From positions 9,983,501 to 10,047,500 of the forward strand of contig JAFFSR010000244.1 of the NCBI GenBank assembly GCA_017163975.1: a stretch of DNA of 64,000 nt, written 5' to 3'. The translations under genes were made by a program, and so were the position numbers. The DNA is from Anastatus disparis. Its lineage: Eukaryota > Arthropoda > Insecta > Hymenoptera > Eupelmidae. Position 1 is the stretch's first letter, and the number at the start of each line of letters is the position of its first letter. Shown piece by piece: positions 39,701 to 51,951 of this stretch. The notes under the pieces are model-generated. The model was not told where the DNA came from, did no database searches, and saw only the letters and a list, made by a program, of their open reading frames with translations.

Positions 39701-42700
39701 TTTAATAGACCAACAAGAGCTCCGTGTTTCCTGTCTAATGATTCTTTTCTCAATACCTCGATCATTGACTAATCATAAATTTATATCAATATACGTTTTT
39801 AAAAGTTTGCAAAGGAAAAAATATTCATTTAATACATGAAAATTTTCTTACCTTAAAATCCTCTTTTGCCATCTGTAATATTGCTTCTTCTTTACCTAAT
39901 GCTAAAAGTACTTCTACTCTTCTACTTGCAATTTTAGCGGCCATTCTTGATAATGCCAAATACTTTGATCTTAAAAATCTTGGTACTAAAACTAATAATA
40001 ATTGGCCTGATTGCGACTGATGTACACCTTCGAGACATTGCAATAATCGCTTAACAAATGCCGGCCTGCCGGCAAAATTTTCATTTTGACAACAATTTTC
40101 TGAGATAGCACGTAGAAATAAACCGCTTGCAGTAGGATCTCTATGAACAGCTACGGCTACGAGTTCACGTACAGGTGATTCATCAGCAAGACTTATTGTC
40201 GTTTCAATGTGATGATGTAAAAGCCAACTTAAACGTTCGGAATCATTAGATATATTTTCGCAAACATAATCGCAGAATAAAATTATTGAGGCACGTCGTA
40301 AAATTACAGTATTCATAGAGTCGTGAGATTTCTAAAAAATTCATATAAAATTCATATAAAATGCAAAACTATTTTAAACCCCTTTTTTAATATTTCATAA
40401 TTTAATTATATTTTTTAATTTATAATGAAAAAATATAAAAAGTAACTTTATGTAAGCATACCTGTAATTGGTTTTTGCACTTAGTTGGGGATCCAATAAT
40501 TTTTGACCAAAAACTCATATTATTATATCCCAAGAGCGTCAATAAATATATCCATTGACAAGTAAGTATAGGACAATTATCACCAATTTTCAACATTGTC
40601 TCATTTAAATCTTTGAGTGATAATTTTTCATCCTTTGGAATGTTTTCTCCTTGTATAAATTGCATACTAGCATTGGCAACTTTACAATGACTGCCAGTTT
40701 CAAACATATGAACACACAATTGGAGAAGCAATGCAAATTGATGTATCACATACTCATCTTCATCAGAATCATTTAGTTCATTCAATGTTCTAATATTGGC
40801 ACTCTGAATTTAAAAATGTAATTTCTTAAAACATTTTTAAATTATAAACTTTTTATTTTTACATTTTTCAGAAAATTTTTTTATACCATACCTGAAGAAG
40901 ATCAATTATAACTGAACTCATTGATCCAATCACTCTAAATATAAATCTTGACAATATTTTTTCTGGTGGCATGGTAAATGGTTCTAACAGTCCTGATACA
41001 TTTAAAGGATCACCACTGTTTGGACGACTAGAATCGGGAATTAATAATATTTCGGGTAAATCTGAGATGGATGAAGTAACGTCTGAAAGTCTTGCCAACA
41101 TCATTTCTTCTTTTGCATAAGAAACTAAAGATAATGTTATTACATTCACCATTCCTATCCACCGTTTGAATTCTAAAATATTCCTGCTCGATGAAGGTAC
41201 ATTGTACTGAGAACACTAAAAACAAACATTACAATAATTAATAATTTAAAATTGTTTAAGTTAAGCTTCGTGTAACAGAAAATTTTATAATGTGAATAAT
41301 ATTCTATGCTTTACCGATAATAAACTTTTTCCGACAGGCGGTGGCATCGTAAACAAAACTTTTAAAAGTGGATCTACAGGTCTAAAAACTGTCGGTGATA
41401 CGGCTGAAAATAAATCTACAAGAGCAAAATAAGCTTCTTTTGATTCTATTCGGAGCTTTCTCGCTGATAGCATTGGTAATATAATGTCCATTGTTTGTCT
41501 AGACCATCGCCTCCATTTTTCTTCACCATTACCATCATTGCTGACTCTTGATTCTATAAGACATTTAGCTAATAGTTTTATGATCTGCGTGAACGAAATA
41601 AATATAATTTGTCATTATTTAATGATTACAATACAATTTATTAAAATTATTAAAAGATCGGTTTTATTCTATTATCACCTCTGGGTATTCGGCCAATCTA
41701 AGCATCATAGACATTAATACTTCTCTTGTAGTTTCTAACTCTTTTTCTTCAGTAACGTTTAACGATAAATTTCTCGCTAGGAACATTTCTTCAACCACCG
41801 GTATTAAAGCAGGAATACAATGTGTTAATGGTGGCTGTCCGCTAGCCATTAATCCATCGCAAAGTTGTATAATCTTTGGCACACCGATTATCAATTTTGA
41901 ATGATACTTTTCATAAGACAACCGTACTAAAAAATCAAATATTCTTGGCAATAATTGTTCAGTTTGAAAAATATGGCCCTCTTCAATGAATTCGAACTGT
42001 TTCATCACAAAACCTATAAAAATTTTATCTGAGTCCATTAGGCAATAATTTATATGTAATTGAACTAATTGACTCAATAACATGAGTACTTGACACTGTA
42101 AAGGTACAGAATTAGAAATCGTATACTGGATCAAAGATTTAATGACTAGAGGTTCGAAAAGACGGATGAACGAGCCGACAGAATTTTGGTCAGAATTACG
42201 GCTCAAAATTTTCAGGATTGATGATACTTTTCGATCTTCTTTACGATGTAATGAGGTCACCAGTCTTGAATAATATAAAAAAATAAATTTTTAATAATAA
42301 AGAACAAAAATTATTTTTTTGAAATAATTTTTTAAAAAATGCGTACCTATGATTAATTTCAGGTTCATTGCCACCCCTACAATTACTTCCAATTCCTTTT
42401 ATCCGTTCTACCATAAGTTTAGCAGGTTTTTGAAAGCACTGCTCATAAAAACCCTTTTCCATTTCTACTTCTTTTAAAAATTCTTCCTCTTGCATTCCAC
42501 TCTCTCTTTTTTCATACTTATATTGTGCCTCATAAGTATCATTCCATCTTGCTATGAGATTCGTTCCAAATAGACATTTTAATAATTGTCTAACACATTG
42601 TACTGTTACAGTAGATGACAATAATACTGTTGATTGCAAATAATGCAATAGTTCTTCAGCAATTCGACCAGCTTCATTGATAGTTGCTACTTCTAATAAT

Positions 42701-45700
42701 TGTGATAAAACTTGTATAGTGGCATTAAGCAAACCAAGATAAAGTTCACTAGCATCTTGATCCAACGTCACGTGGTAATTAGAATGTGCGGCTTTCAAAA
42801 GTTCATAAAGACGCAAATAGTGTGAATGACCAGTGAGAGAACCTAATTGATCTTTACCACCAAAACGAAAAGGAAGGCGATGATGTTCCGAAGCTCGGTC
42901 TGAACTAGAAGCTTTAGATTTTGAAGAATGGTCAGATAATAATTTACGTTTTGGTGATAGTGATGCAGCACTAGGCAGTGATGGTAAGGAGGATTTAGAA
43001 ACTGGTTGTATTGGCTGTAAAAATATTTATCTTATATTTTCTTTGCAATAATTAATCTGTAGTATATTATCATGACGTAATTACTTACTGAAGGTAAATC
43101 TTCTACAACGTGTTGGAAAATATTGAGAACTCGCATAATGTGAATAAGTAATTGTTCCACATTACGCGAGTTTTGTTTGTCTTTAAAAAATGTCCAATAC
43201 TTCAGATCATTAGTCGATTCCGTTTCATTTTTAACACCATATTGTTGTTGTTCTTTTGGACGACAATTATTACAGGCAATACCTGATGCAAGATTACCAG
43301 CAAGTAACAATAAATGACGATGAGCAGATAGATCGAGACTTAAAGGCGATGAGCACAACAAAACTATTGTTTGCGAAAGTAAACTACCAGAAATGGATGA
43401 TAATACTTCATTAGAAAAACCTAAATAAAGATCATTTTATTTTAACTATTTCAAATTAATAAAAAAATTATTTTGAATGATTATAGTTTTAAATATTATT
43501 TCTAACCAGGAAAATTGTCAGTAGCATCTCCTCTTGATGATTTTTTTGTCACCTTTTTAGGAATCTGTCTACCAGGTGGCACTAAACAATCCCATGCTTT
43601 TGAATATACAGTTGTTAAATATGTCTCACTTAACATACTAAGAGCTTCGCAACAGCCGTAAGTTAAATACTTTGATGAAAATACAAGTAGCCTATCGGTT
43701 AATAATCTCAGAATCCTTGATAGAGCCTCGTCGATTCTTTCGCGTAAGTTACGATCTTGTGCACAAAATAATGCGTTATAAGGTTTTATTAAACTATTAA
43801 TTAATAATTTGTGTTCCATATAACTAGAAGCAGTAGGATCAGATGGACTTGAAATTACTGAGACCAAATATCTTTCTGTATATAAACTTGCTTTGCGTGT
43901 TACTGCATCCTCATATGGACATTTATAGTACAAAGATGGAATGATTCTATAAATATAGACAATAAAGTACAATACTCTTAATTAAAAAAAAATGAAAATA
44001 AAGTAATTATTTTTACAAATAATTTGAATTAATCAAACTACACAAGATTATATTAATAAATAGTGATTCTTTTTTATTTTAATTACTTACTTTGTAATAG
44101 CACTACTCGCGGCCTTTCGAACTCGTTGATCTGGATCGCTCAATAATTTTAATAAAACATCGATTATATTTTCTTGAAACTGTAATTCACTGCTTACATA
44201 TTCAATTGAAGTGTATGGCAATGTACTTAGAATTTCAGCTAATTTAATTTTTACAAGAAAATATGGATTTTTCACTAAAGACGGAAGAACTTTTAAAATA
44301 AATATTGCATGTTTACTTTCTTTAGATTCTAAAAGACTAGGTAAAAATATACCAACAGCAGTCAATGTCTGACGACAAGTCGTTGCAGATTCATCTTCAA
44401 GACCCTAAAAATAATTAAAAATTTTTTTAAATATTTTTATTATGATTAAAAATACAGATAACTAATTTTTTTTATGTTTTATATTAATAAATACCTTTAA
44501 AATTAATTTTATGAGATTCTCTAATGTAATCGAACATTGATGATTGTCTATATTGAATAAATTTTTATTATGCGCAAACGTTCCTTGTAAAAGGTATCCT
44601 ACAACCATAAGAACGTTTCCTCTTATCTGAGGATCTGAATGTTCAGCAAATATTAATATATCTGAAATCATTTGTTGTTCCTCGATCTTTTCTTCTTTTT
44701 TTGAATTTTTAATTAAACTTTCAAAGAACATCTCTGGATATAATTTTAAAATATTTCCAAAACAAGTCAGTGCAAGAGATTTAACGCTAACACGAAATAA
44801 TTTGTCAGACATTAGGTGGCCTGGAGTACCAGTAAGTAAAAAAGAAGAAAGCAATAAACGAGAACAATATTGAAGTGATGTGCTGTTATCATAAAGACTG
44901 CCAATATTCAAATCACGCTGCAACATGAATTGATTTATTGAGATTTCGTGGGTACTTATTACAGATAAAGTTGTGTCATCAAGATCGTCTTCTTCCTTAA
45001 GATCTGAACAAGAAGGCAAACTTGTATCAATAGGTTTTTCGTATTTTCCCACGTCACTACTGGCGTTGCTTTCTATTTCTACATCTTCACCTGAAAAATA
45101 ATATTTAATATTTTTAGATTTAATAACTTTTTTAGTTCATTTTACAATACTGAAATTAATTAAAAAAAATATAAAAAAATTTTGTGAAAATTAAAAAAAT
45201 ATATATTTGAATTATATTACAGCTTACTTTCTAAAGATCCAATAACAAGTCCACTGTAATCTTCCAAATCTTTGGTATCAATCATTTGACTAGAATCTGA
45301 TTCATCAATTTTATTTTGAATTTTTTCAACAACTGCATGCGTATTATCCACTATATCTGTAATCCATTTTTCTACTTTTGGAGCTAATTCTGGAATGTCC
45401 ATAATATCAGAGTCAAAGAGATTCATTGAAGATTCTAAATTATCTTCAGACATGATTGTTGTTGAAAGACTTATTCTACTTGGCCATTGTTTTCCTCTTT
45501 CTTTTAATTTATTAATACGTTGCGTTATTCCTTCCTTAGACAATAAAGCTGTTACAACATTTTTAGGTGGATTTTGTAACAGCTGTGCCAATGTTTCAAG
45601 AGCAGCATTTATCACATTATGATTGTTATAAAATTTGGCATAAAATAAACAAAGTTCATATATACAAATATAATGATCAAGAATATGATCTTCATTAAAG

Positions 45701-47001
45701 TCTTGATTTAAATTTGATGACAAATCAATACATGGAAGTATTAATCGTAAACAGGTAAAAACACCAAATATTGTATTTATATGTTCTTCTTTATTTTCCT
45801 CTTCTTTCATATTTATTTCTGTATCTCGAGATAACATATCTAAAAAAATGTATTATCATCTTGTTATAAATAAAAAAAAAAGGAAAAATTGTCATTCTTT
45901 TTTAATAACAATATTGATAACTATATAAAAATTACCTATTAATTGTTCTATCACAAAATTCAAAAACTGCTGTGGTTTACGACAGTTTAAACATGTATGT
46001 AAAATCATATTGGCTGAAGCCCTTCGTAAAATAGCTTCTCTGGAAGTAACATTTTGAAAAAATGCTCTCAGTAAAACCTACATTAAAACATCATGTTAGA
46101 ATGTTTACTTTAGTTAATAAATAAAAATTTGGAGAATAATTTTTGTACCTGTATGTCTTTATCAGGTATGTAGTGACCCAAAGTTTTTAATATTAACGGT
46201 AATGATTGTGAAAGTGTTTCTATTACAATATCTTCTTTGCGTTTGGCGATTTCCAGAATACATGGTGTCAACTGAGAGGCAAAAACTTTAGCTTTGACTG
46301 GCCTAATCATATGACTAAGTAAACCAAATCTCCATAATGCTGCTCTTAAACAACGTGCTGCTCCATTTCTTTTGATTTCACGATATAACTCAAATTGTAC
46401 TTTTAAAACATAGTTATCTGCAATTGCCTATATATAAAAATTAAGTTTTAAATAATTAATTTATATTATTTTTCATTAAATCTTTGTATGTGTAAACAAT
46501 CATTTGATATTCAAATTATTAGACTTCAATTTTCATTAAATTTATAAAGCAATTATAATGATAAAGACAACAATAGATAATAATATTAAAATAAATTTAG
46601 AAATCTTATGACTGCATATAATGATGATATTGATGAACATAAAAGTAACATACCCTTATTATTTTATTAAGACATTCATCTGCTACTGTTCTGACATCAG
46701 AATCTGAATCATCGCATAAACATAACAAAGTTTCAATGGAAAGATTGAGTACTTGTGGTGCTGCTTTGACAGTAGTTAATGAGATAGAATTTGTCAAAAC
46801 TAAACAATTGGCTATTTTTTCTTTTTTTCTAATTAAAAAAAACATATGTTAATATGAATCAATAACAAACGAAAATACAAAAATAAGTTTTAAGAATTAA
46901 TGCAGAAATTACTTTGCATCGTGATCAGGACTGAATGTTTCTTGAATTTGTAAGCTCCTTAAATTTTCTACAGCTTTAGCAATTAATGCTAGAGCTGCCA
47001 T
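33763..47001 (-). CDS. htt: Huntingtin, complete 27-exon gene
   Basis: Exons 5'-3': 46913-47001, 46654-46828, 46149-46427, 45936-46077, 45228-45839, 44495-45090, 44091-44404, 43507-43946, 43089-43420, 42347-43014, 41679-42264, 41315-41584, 40892-41215, 40462-40803, 39852-40331, 39586-39768, 39311-39494, 39019-39175, 38243-38908, 37765-38154, 37195-37672, 35689-35894, 35379-35553, 34685-35098, 34169-34329, 33994-34081, 33763-33861. All phases join, giving 8,850 nt and 2,949 aa (human about 3,144). It is a HEAT-repeat scaffold of cytoplasm and vesicles, acting in transport, autophagy and spindle orientation. Conserved blocks include SDVRTVADECLNKIIR, LLLSSFLLTG, RVSVKSLAL, KIIQLCDGLMASG, LILPM-type helices, ILFCDYVCEN, LLNKLATTHYELEPLELDHS, CHFVLFLSEPNYIPELDVLEEF, KVIGEFLSPQQPHP and STWCLSCFFISSSTNPW. 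The N-terminus (MAALALIAKAVENLRSLQIQ) matches the amphipathic N17 helix, but no polyGln or Pro-rich tract follows. Introns are mostly 50-350 bp, except one of 1.3 kb. Confidence 0.98.
35895..37194 (-). other. Outsize huntingtin intron
   Basis: At 1.3 kb this is about four times longer than any other intron of the gene. Most of it is plain AT-rich sequence, but about 36129-36300 is clearly GC-richer (GGACTGTGGCCTCCCGCCTCC, ACGCGAG, TTGCGC, ACGCGAAGC). No exon is needed here: the flanking exons join in phase 0. Confidence 0.8.
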
Positions 47002-47043
47002 ATTTTTTTCAGTTTTTTGATGACGTTTTTGTAAACATGTAGC

Positions 47044-47172
47044 TTATTTACATTCATCTAATAAAGAAATAATTGCATTAAGTGTCAAATAAACATCAAT
47101 ATTTTCACGAAAATAGATAGAATCATATGTTAATTTTTCATGCTTGACAACTGAAATAAGAAAATCAAATAT
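47044..47172 (-). other. Open frame directly upstream of, and in frame with, huntingtin
   Basis: Just after an acceptor-like TTTTTATAG, 42 sense codons (IFDFLISVVKHEKLTYDSIY...) run to a TAA at 47044-47046. Fourteen further codons without a stop lead in the same frame to the huntingtin ATG at 47001. Its composition looks more protein-like than the random AT-rich frames around it. It may be the 3' end of a small unrecognised gene, an upstream ORF in the leader, or chance. No matching 5' exon was found: the ATG frame at about 47203-47245 ends at a donor of the wrong phase. Confidence 0.3.
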
Positions 47173-48475
47173 CTATAAAAATAAACAAAAATACCTGTTT
47201 ATTAATAATTTAACAATAGCTAAATTTTTATCCACCATTTTATTGCTATTTTATTTATAAATTATTTTACAGTTTTGTTTTGATTTTTTTATTTATAATC
47301 TAAATACAAATATAGCACTTATTTTCCCATTGTACTTCATGAATTATTAGTCAATTTTTGTAATAAAAAAATAGTTAATATAGTTGATTTCAACTGATTT
47401 GTCAAAAAAAGGGACCACAATAAAAATTTATGCACAGGTGTCGCGAACTGTTAAAAAAACAGATGGCAGCAACAATCGCAGTAAGGTATACGTATATTGT
47501 ATATGTATATATACTGTACATATATTGGAATTGGATATATGAACATTTTTATAGGTTACGTTTTTCAAAACTCCCTAAAAGTTGACAATAAAAGCAAAGG
47601 TTAGACTCGGCGCGTCTGCGTCTTGGATATGATAATCAAATATATAGTGAAAACTTTTATTAAAATATTAGTTATAATAGTTTATTCTTCGAATCTATTA
47701 TGATTTCAGTATGTAGACTTACTTAATTGATTGGTATAATATATAAATATTACTTTAAGGTTCATTGTTGATTTGATGATTTTGAAACATGATACGTAAC
47801 GTAGGGTAAGTTTTTAACTTTTTAATTTAAAACCTAACCAAATGATTTGTTTATATTTTTTTTTATATTTATAATTTTATTCTGAGTTCATTAGTAATAA
47901 ATATTTACATGAAATTAAATTAATTTTTATTAATTTTTGTTTATCAAAATCGATTTTTTTTTTAATTTAAATTGTTAATTAATATTATTAATCTTAATAA
48001 ATTTCGATTTGGTTTATATATAATGTTATAAAAATATTTTTACTACCATAATATCCAATTATTATAACTATACTACTCATGTGATGAAAGAATAATATAA
48101 AATATTAAACTAAACATTATTACATTAAAAAATATACATACATATCCATAAAATCATAAGAGTTTAATTTATTTATTCTATTTTAAATTATTATAAAACT
48201 GTTTAATATACAATTCACATCAACAAATACTATTATCTTTTATTTTTTTATTTAATGTTTAAAAATATCCAAAATATTTACTTGTTATAAAAATCAAATC
48301 AATAAATAAGATAATAATTAAATTAACGATTGAGCTTTGAATTAAACATTGACATTTAAAAATAAATAATTTCATTGACAAAAAAAAATAATTTCCCTTA
48401 GGTCTCATGGTGAAAATGATTATTAAAAAACAAGAATATTAATTTAATCTCCATTTGAAAGTTGTATTACAAAAA
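47173..48475. promoter_or_regulatory. Head-to-head promoter region of huntingtin and the THAP gene
   Basis: The two start codons are 1.47 kb apart on opposite strands. The middle (about 47430-47640) is less AT-rich than the flanks, with GGTGTCGCGAACTG, GATGGCAGCAACAATCGCAG and CTCGGCGCGTCTGCGTC. It is the likely shared core-promoter area. GGGTAAGT at about 47801 could be the donor of a non-coding first exon of the THAP gene, spliced to an acceptor before 48476. Inference only. Confidence 0.45.
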
Positions 48476-50690
48476 ATGCCTGGCTGTGCAGCAATAGGCT
48501 GTAATAATCGAAGTGAAAAGGGTTATACTATGAAATGTTTCCCTCGTGATCCAGCTTTAAGACAAATTTGGAAACAAAGAGTAGGTAGAGCTGATTGGGA
48601 ACCATCAAATAATTCATTTTTATGTCATGTTCATTTTGAACCAAGCCAGTGGGTAGTTACGCAAAGTGGTAAAATTAAATTAAAAAGAGGTGCTTTACCT
48701 TCTATATTTACTGTGACTTCAACCAGAAAATCTCCAAAAAAGAGACAAAAGTTAGGGATGCAGCCAATCGAAGATGAAGAAGATTTGGAAGAATATGAAG
48801 TGGAATATTTAGAGAGTGATTGTCCATTTATTTTTAATATGGGTAATCAAAAAACTATGCCAAATATTATTAACGTACAAACACAGGTGATTAATATTAA
48901 TTTATTATTAGTTGTAAGATAGTTGATTTTTAATGCTAATCCTTTTTAATTTATAGAATGCTCCAACAGCAAGTGGACAAATCATACAAAATTTAAAATT
49001 TATAACTGGGGATGCTTTGAAAGATTTACAAAATGAAAACATTATCATCGTTGCTGATGAAAATAACAGAGAAATTGGAAAAATAATAAATGATAATGGT
49101 TTTTTATTATTGCAAAATGGGAAGGATAAAGAAAACTTTCAAATTTTACCAAAACATGATAAGCCAACATCGGAGAATATAAAAATTGAAATTAAAGAAG
49201 AAATTCAAGAAAATAGTTCAAATGCAGCTGATTATGATGAAGTAGAAAGAAAACTTGAAGAACTTTGTCATTCTGAAAATGAAGACAATTCTAATACTAA
49301 AGATTCCTTTAAAAAATTAAACAATAAATCAATAGAATCAGAGAGTACATTTGATTTGGATGACTTAGAAAATAATTCTGACAGTACAAAAGAACATTCA
49401 AATCAAGAAACCGATTCTGATACATCAACTGTAAGAACAGGGATGAAAAGGAAAAGAAAACTTAATATAGAATCTTTAAATCAAGAAAATTTAACAAAAT
49501 CTAGTCAATCTTTAAATAAAAAAGATGAAACATCATCTTCAGACGATGTAAGTAACATAATCAATGACTTAGAAGCAGGAAGTTCTGCAGAGTCCAGCTT
49601 GCAGCAGTCAAAGTTTGTTACATCTATCATTACAGTAAAAAATAGTCAGGCAAATAGTAAACCTATAATAAAAAATGATATTCAATTAAAGTTTAAAAGT
49701 GACATTATCAATAAACCTGTACAAAGTAAAAAGAATAATATTACAAATAATGTCACAAATATAAGTAATCATAAACAAACTAATGATTTAGTTGCCAAGT
49801 TAAATATACAAGGTGAAGTTATAGAAAAATTAACAAATCAATTAATTATGTATAAAGATATGGAAAGCAAAATGAAAAATTTAACTCAAGAATTGCAAAA
49901 TAAAAATAAAGAAATAGAAATACTTATGCGCAAAGCAACTGCCAAAAAATCAGTAGTTGATAGGAGAATGTCTAAAAATGATACTATTGATTTAAAAGAT
50001 GCAAGTGAAACAGATTTAAGAAATAGAATAGATTTTCTTGAGGATAACAACAAAAAGCTTATGAAAACTGTTACATTAGAAAATCAAAATCGTAGAAAAT
50101 TAGAGTGCCAACTCAAAAGTCGAGATAATCAAATAAAAGAATTAAATTGGAAACTTGAAAAAGCATCAAAGTTTCTTGAAAGGTCTGAAAAAAATACGCA
50201 TAACTATAGAAAGAAAATGTTGAGTATGCAAGCAATTATCAGGAGAAAAAAACTTGTAAATGAAAAAAATAGTACTTTTGATGAATTTCTTGTATGTCAG
50301 GCCAACCAGAATTATTCTGAAAATACTTTGAAAATAGCCTTTGAAATTGAAAAAGTTTGTGGTATAGAAGGTTATCAAAAATTACTCAATTATGAATTTC
50401 CTTTACCAACATTAAAAGAATTAAGTAAAACTTTCCCTGGTGAGATTGATTACTATGAATCTGATGATGATGGAAATGATTCAGAGAAATGTGAATTAAA
50501 TGCTAATGAAGCTTCATTGATTAATATTAAAATGGAAAATGTAGAATATCTAGATCCAGAGTTTATGGATGATAGTGATAAAACAATAACAGGAACTGTA
50601 CAAGACATTTTTGATGAGTGCAGTGATAACGAAGAGTTGAACATAAATGAATTAAAAAAACATATAATGCTTAGTTCAGGTATTGCATAG
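48476..50690 (+). CDS. THAP-domain coiled-coil protein
   Basis: Two exons, 48476-48886 and 48957-50690 (phase 0, 71-bp intron), encode 714 aa. The THAP zinc finger fills residues 1-78: C4, C9, C50 and H53 bind zinc, and P23, W32, F54 and P75 (in GALPSIF) are the other invariant positions, so it should bind DNA. The start is the ATG at 48476, because a THAP domain begins at its first Met (MPGCAAIGC). A long acidic/Ser/Asn-rich middle follows, then a coiled coil (about 419-566). A segment at about 588-625 (YSENTLKIAFEIEKVCGIEG, then YPLP-like FPLPTLKEL) resembles the conserved block that precedes the RNase-H fold in P-element/THAP9-type transposases. No RNase-H catalytic domain follows, only an acidic tail, so this is probably a host transcription or chromatin factor of transposase ancestry. 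The exact THAP orthologue is not identified. Confidence 0.88.
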
Positions 50691-50778
50691 TGTTAAAATC
50701 TTTAAAGTGTTTGAAGTAATGATAAGGCATGTTAAATAATGTTTAAGATACAAGAAGTTTAGAAATAATGTATAATTA

Positions 50779-50917
50779 AGGTAAACGTACCAGTTTTTGG
50801 ACACCTTAAGAATGGTACCACCCAATAACTGGACACGGGTAAAATCTCGATTTTACCCGTGTTTAATTATTGGGTGGTACCATTTTTAAGGTGTCCAAAA
50901 ACTGGTACATTTACCTT
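50779..50917. mobile_element. 139-bp hairpin MITE
   Basis: The element is an almost perfect inverted repeat along its whole length. The arms start AGGTAAA(C/T)GTACCAGTTTT, run through GGACACCTTAA and ATGGTACCACCCAATAA, and meet at GGGTAAAATC/GATTTTACCC. I count about five or six mismatches over some 65 bp. TA lies next to both ends, consistent with a Tc1/mariner-type TA target. It sits about 90 bp downstream of the THAP stop codon, likely in the 3' UTR. Confidence 0.88.
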
Positions 50918-51951
50918 ATGTATAGTTATGTGATCAAACAAATATTTGAGTACAAATTTTCAATAGATTAATAAGTTTTAAAATATTCTTAAGATAAACT
51001 TTAGATAAAAAAATATTTCAAAGCATCTATGTAAATACAGTGTAAATTAAAATTAAAATTCTAAAAATCTATTTGAATTAATTTTGTGCTCAAACATTTA
51101 AATGATTATTATAACTTATAGTATTTGTATTTTTACAAGGATTAATTCCTGGTCTTTAATAACTTTGTTTATATTTATACATAATTTTCTCTGTTAATTA
51201 TGAAAAATATTATGTATTAAAATTAACATTTTTGGTAAATACCAAAGAATTTGGTAAAACAAAATGAAAAACTGTATAATAGTGTACTGTCACAGTGTAT
51301 ATATACATTATGTATTAACTTTTGTATTTTAACGATAATGTTGGAATAATTGCGCAGTAATAATTAAAAATTTACTTAAAGTTTTATTTTTTAAATTTTC
51401 AAGTATTTTTCTTTTATTAGTAAATTATGAATACAAATTTTCTTTAACTCATAAAATTTTTGTGGAATCTCTGAAGATAATTTTTAAACTTTTAATATGT
51501 ACATAAAGTTTATTACTTTTAAAAATTTCTAAACAATATTTAATATAATATTTATAATAAAATTAATAAAAAAATTAATTTTTATTTATATATACAAGAT
51601 TTTAATTAATACTGTTTTTTGAATAATAACGATTTTTCCATTCATTTAATGTACGAACATAGTAATTTTAGCATCACAAGCCTTACACAACAATAACGCT
51701 AGATTAAAGATTTCTTTGCCACATTTATTTGTACATAATTATGTACAACTAAGGCTTATTATAAAATTAAAAATTCTTGGCAGGATCAAACTCAACAGAT
51801 TTGATCAAAGTATTTTGATATTGTAATTGTTTATATGATATAAAAAACTTTTGTTTTACACTAATAATAATCATCCTCTCTGACTAGAACATAATATTGT
51901 ATATATGAAAAATGTAAATACATAAATTTACTTATAAAATAATTCATTTAT
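50918..51951. other. Tail-to-tail spacer between the THAP and CNDP-like genes
   Basis: About 1 kb of AT-rich sequence holding the 3' UTRs of both converging genes. No further structure seen. Confidence 0.6.
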
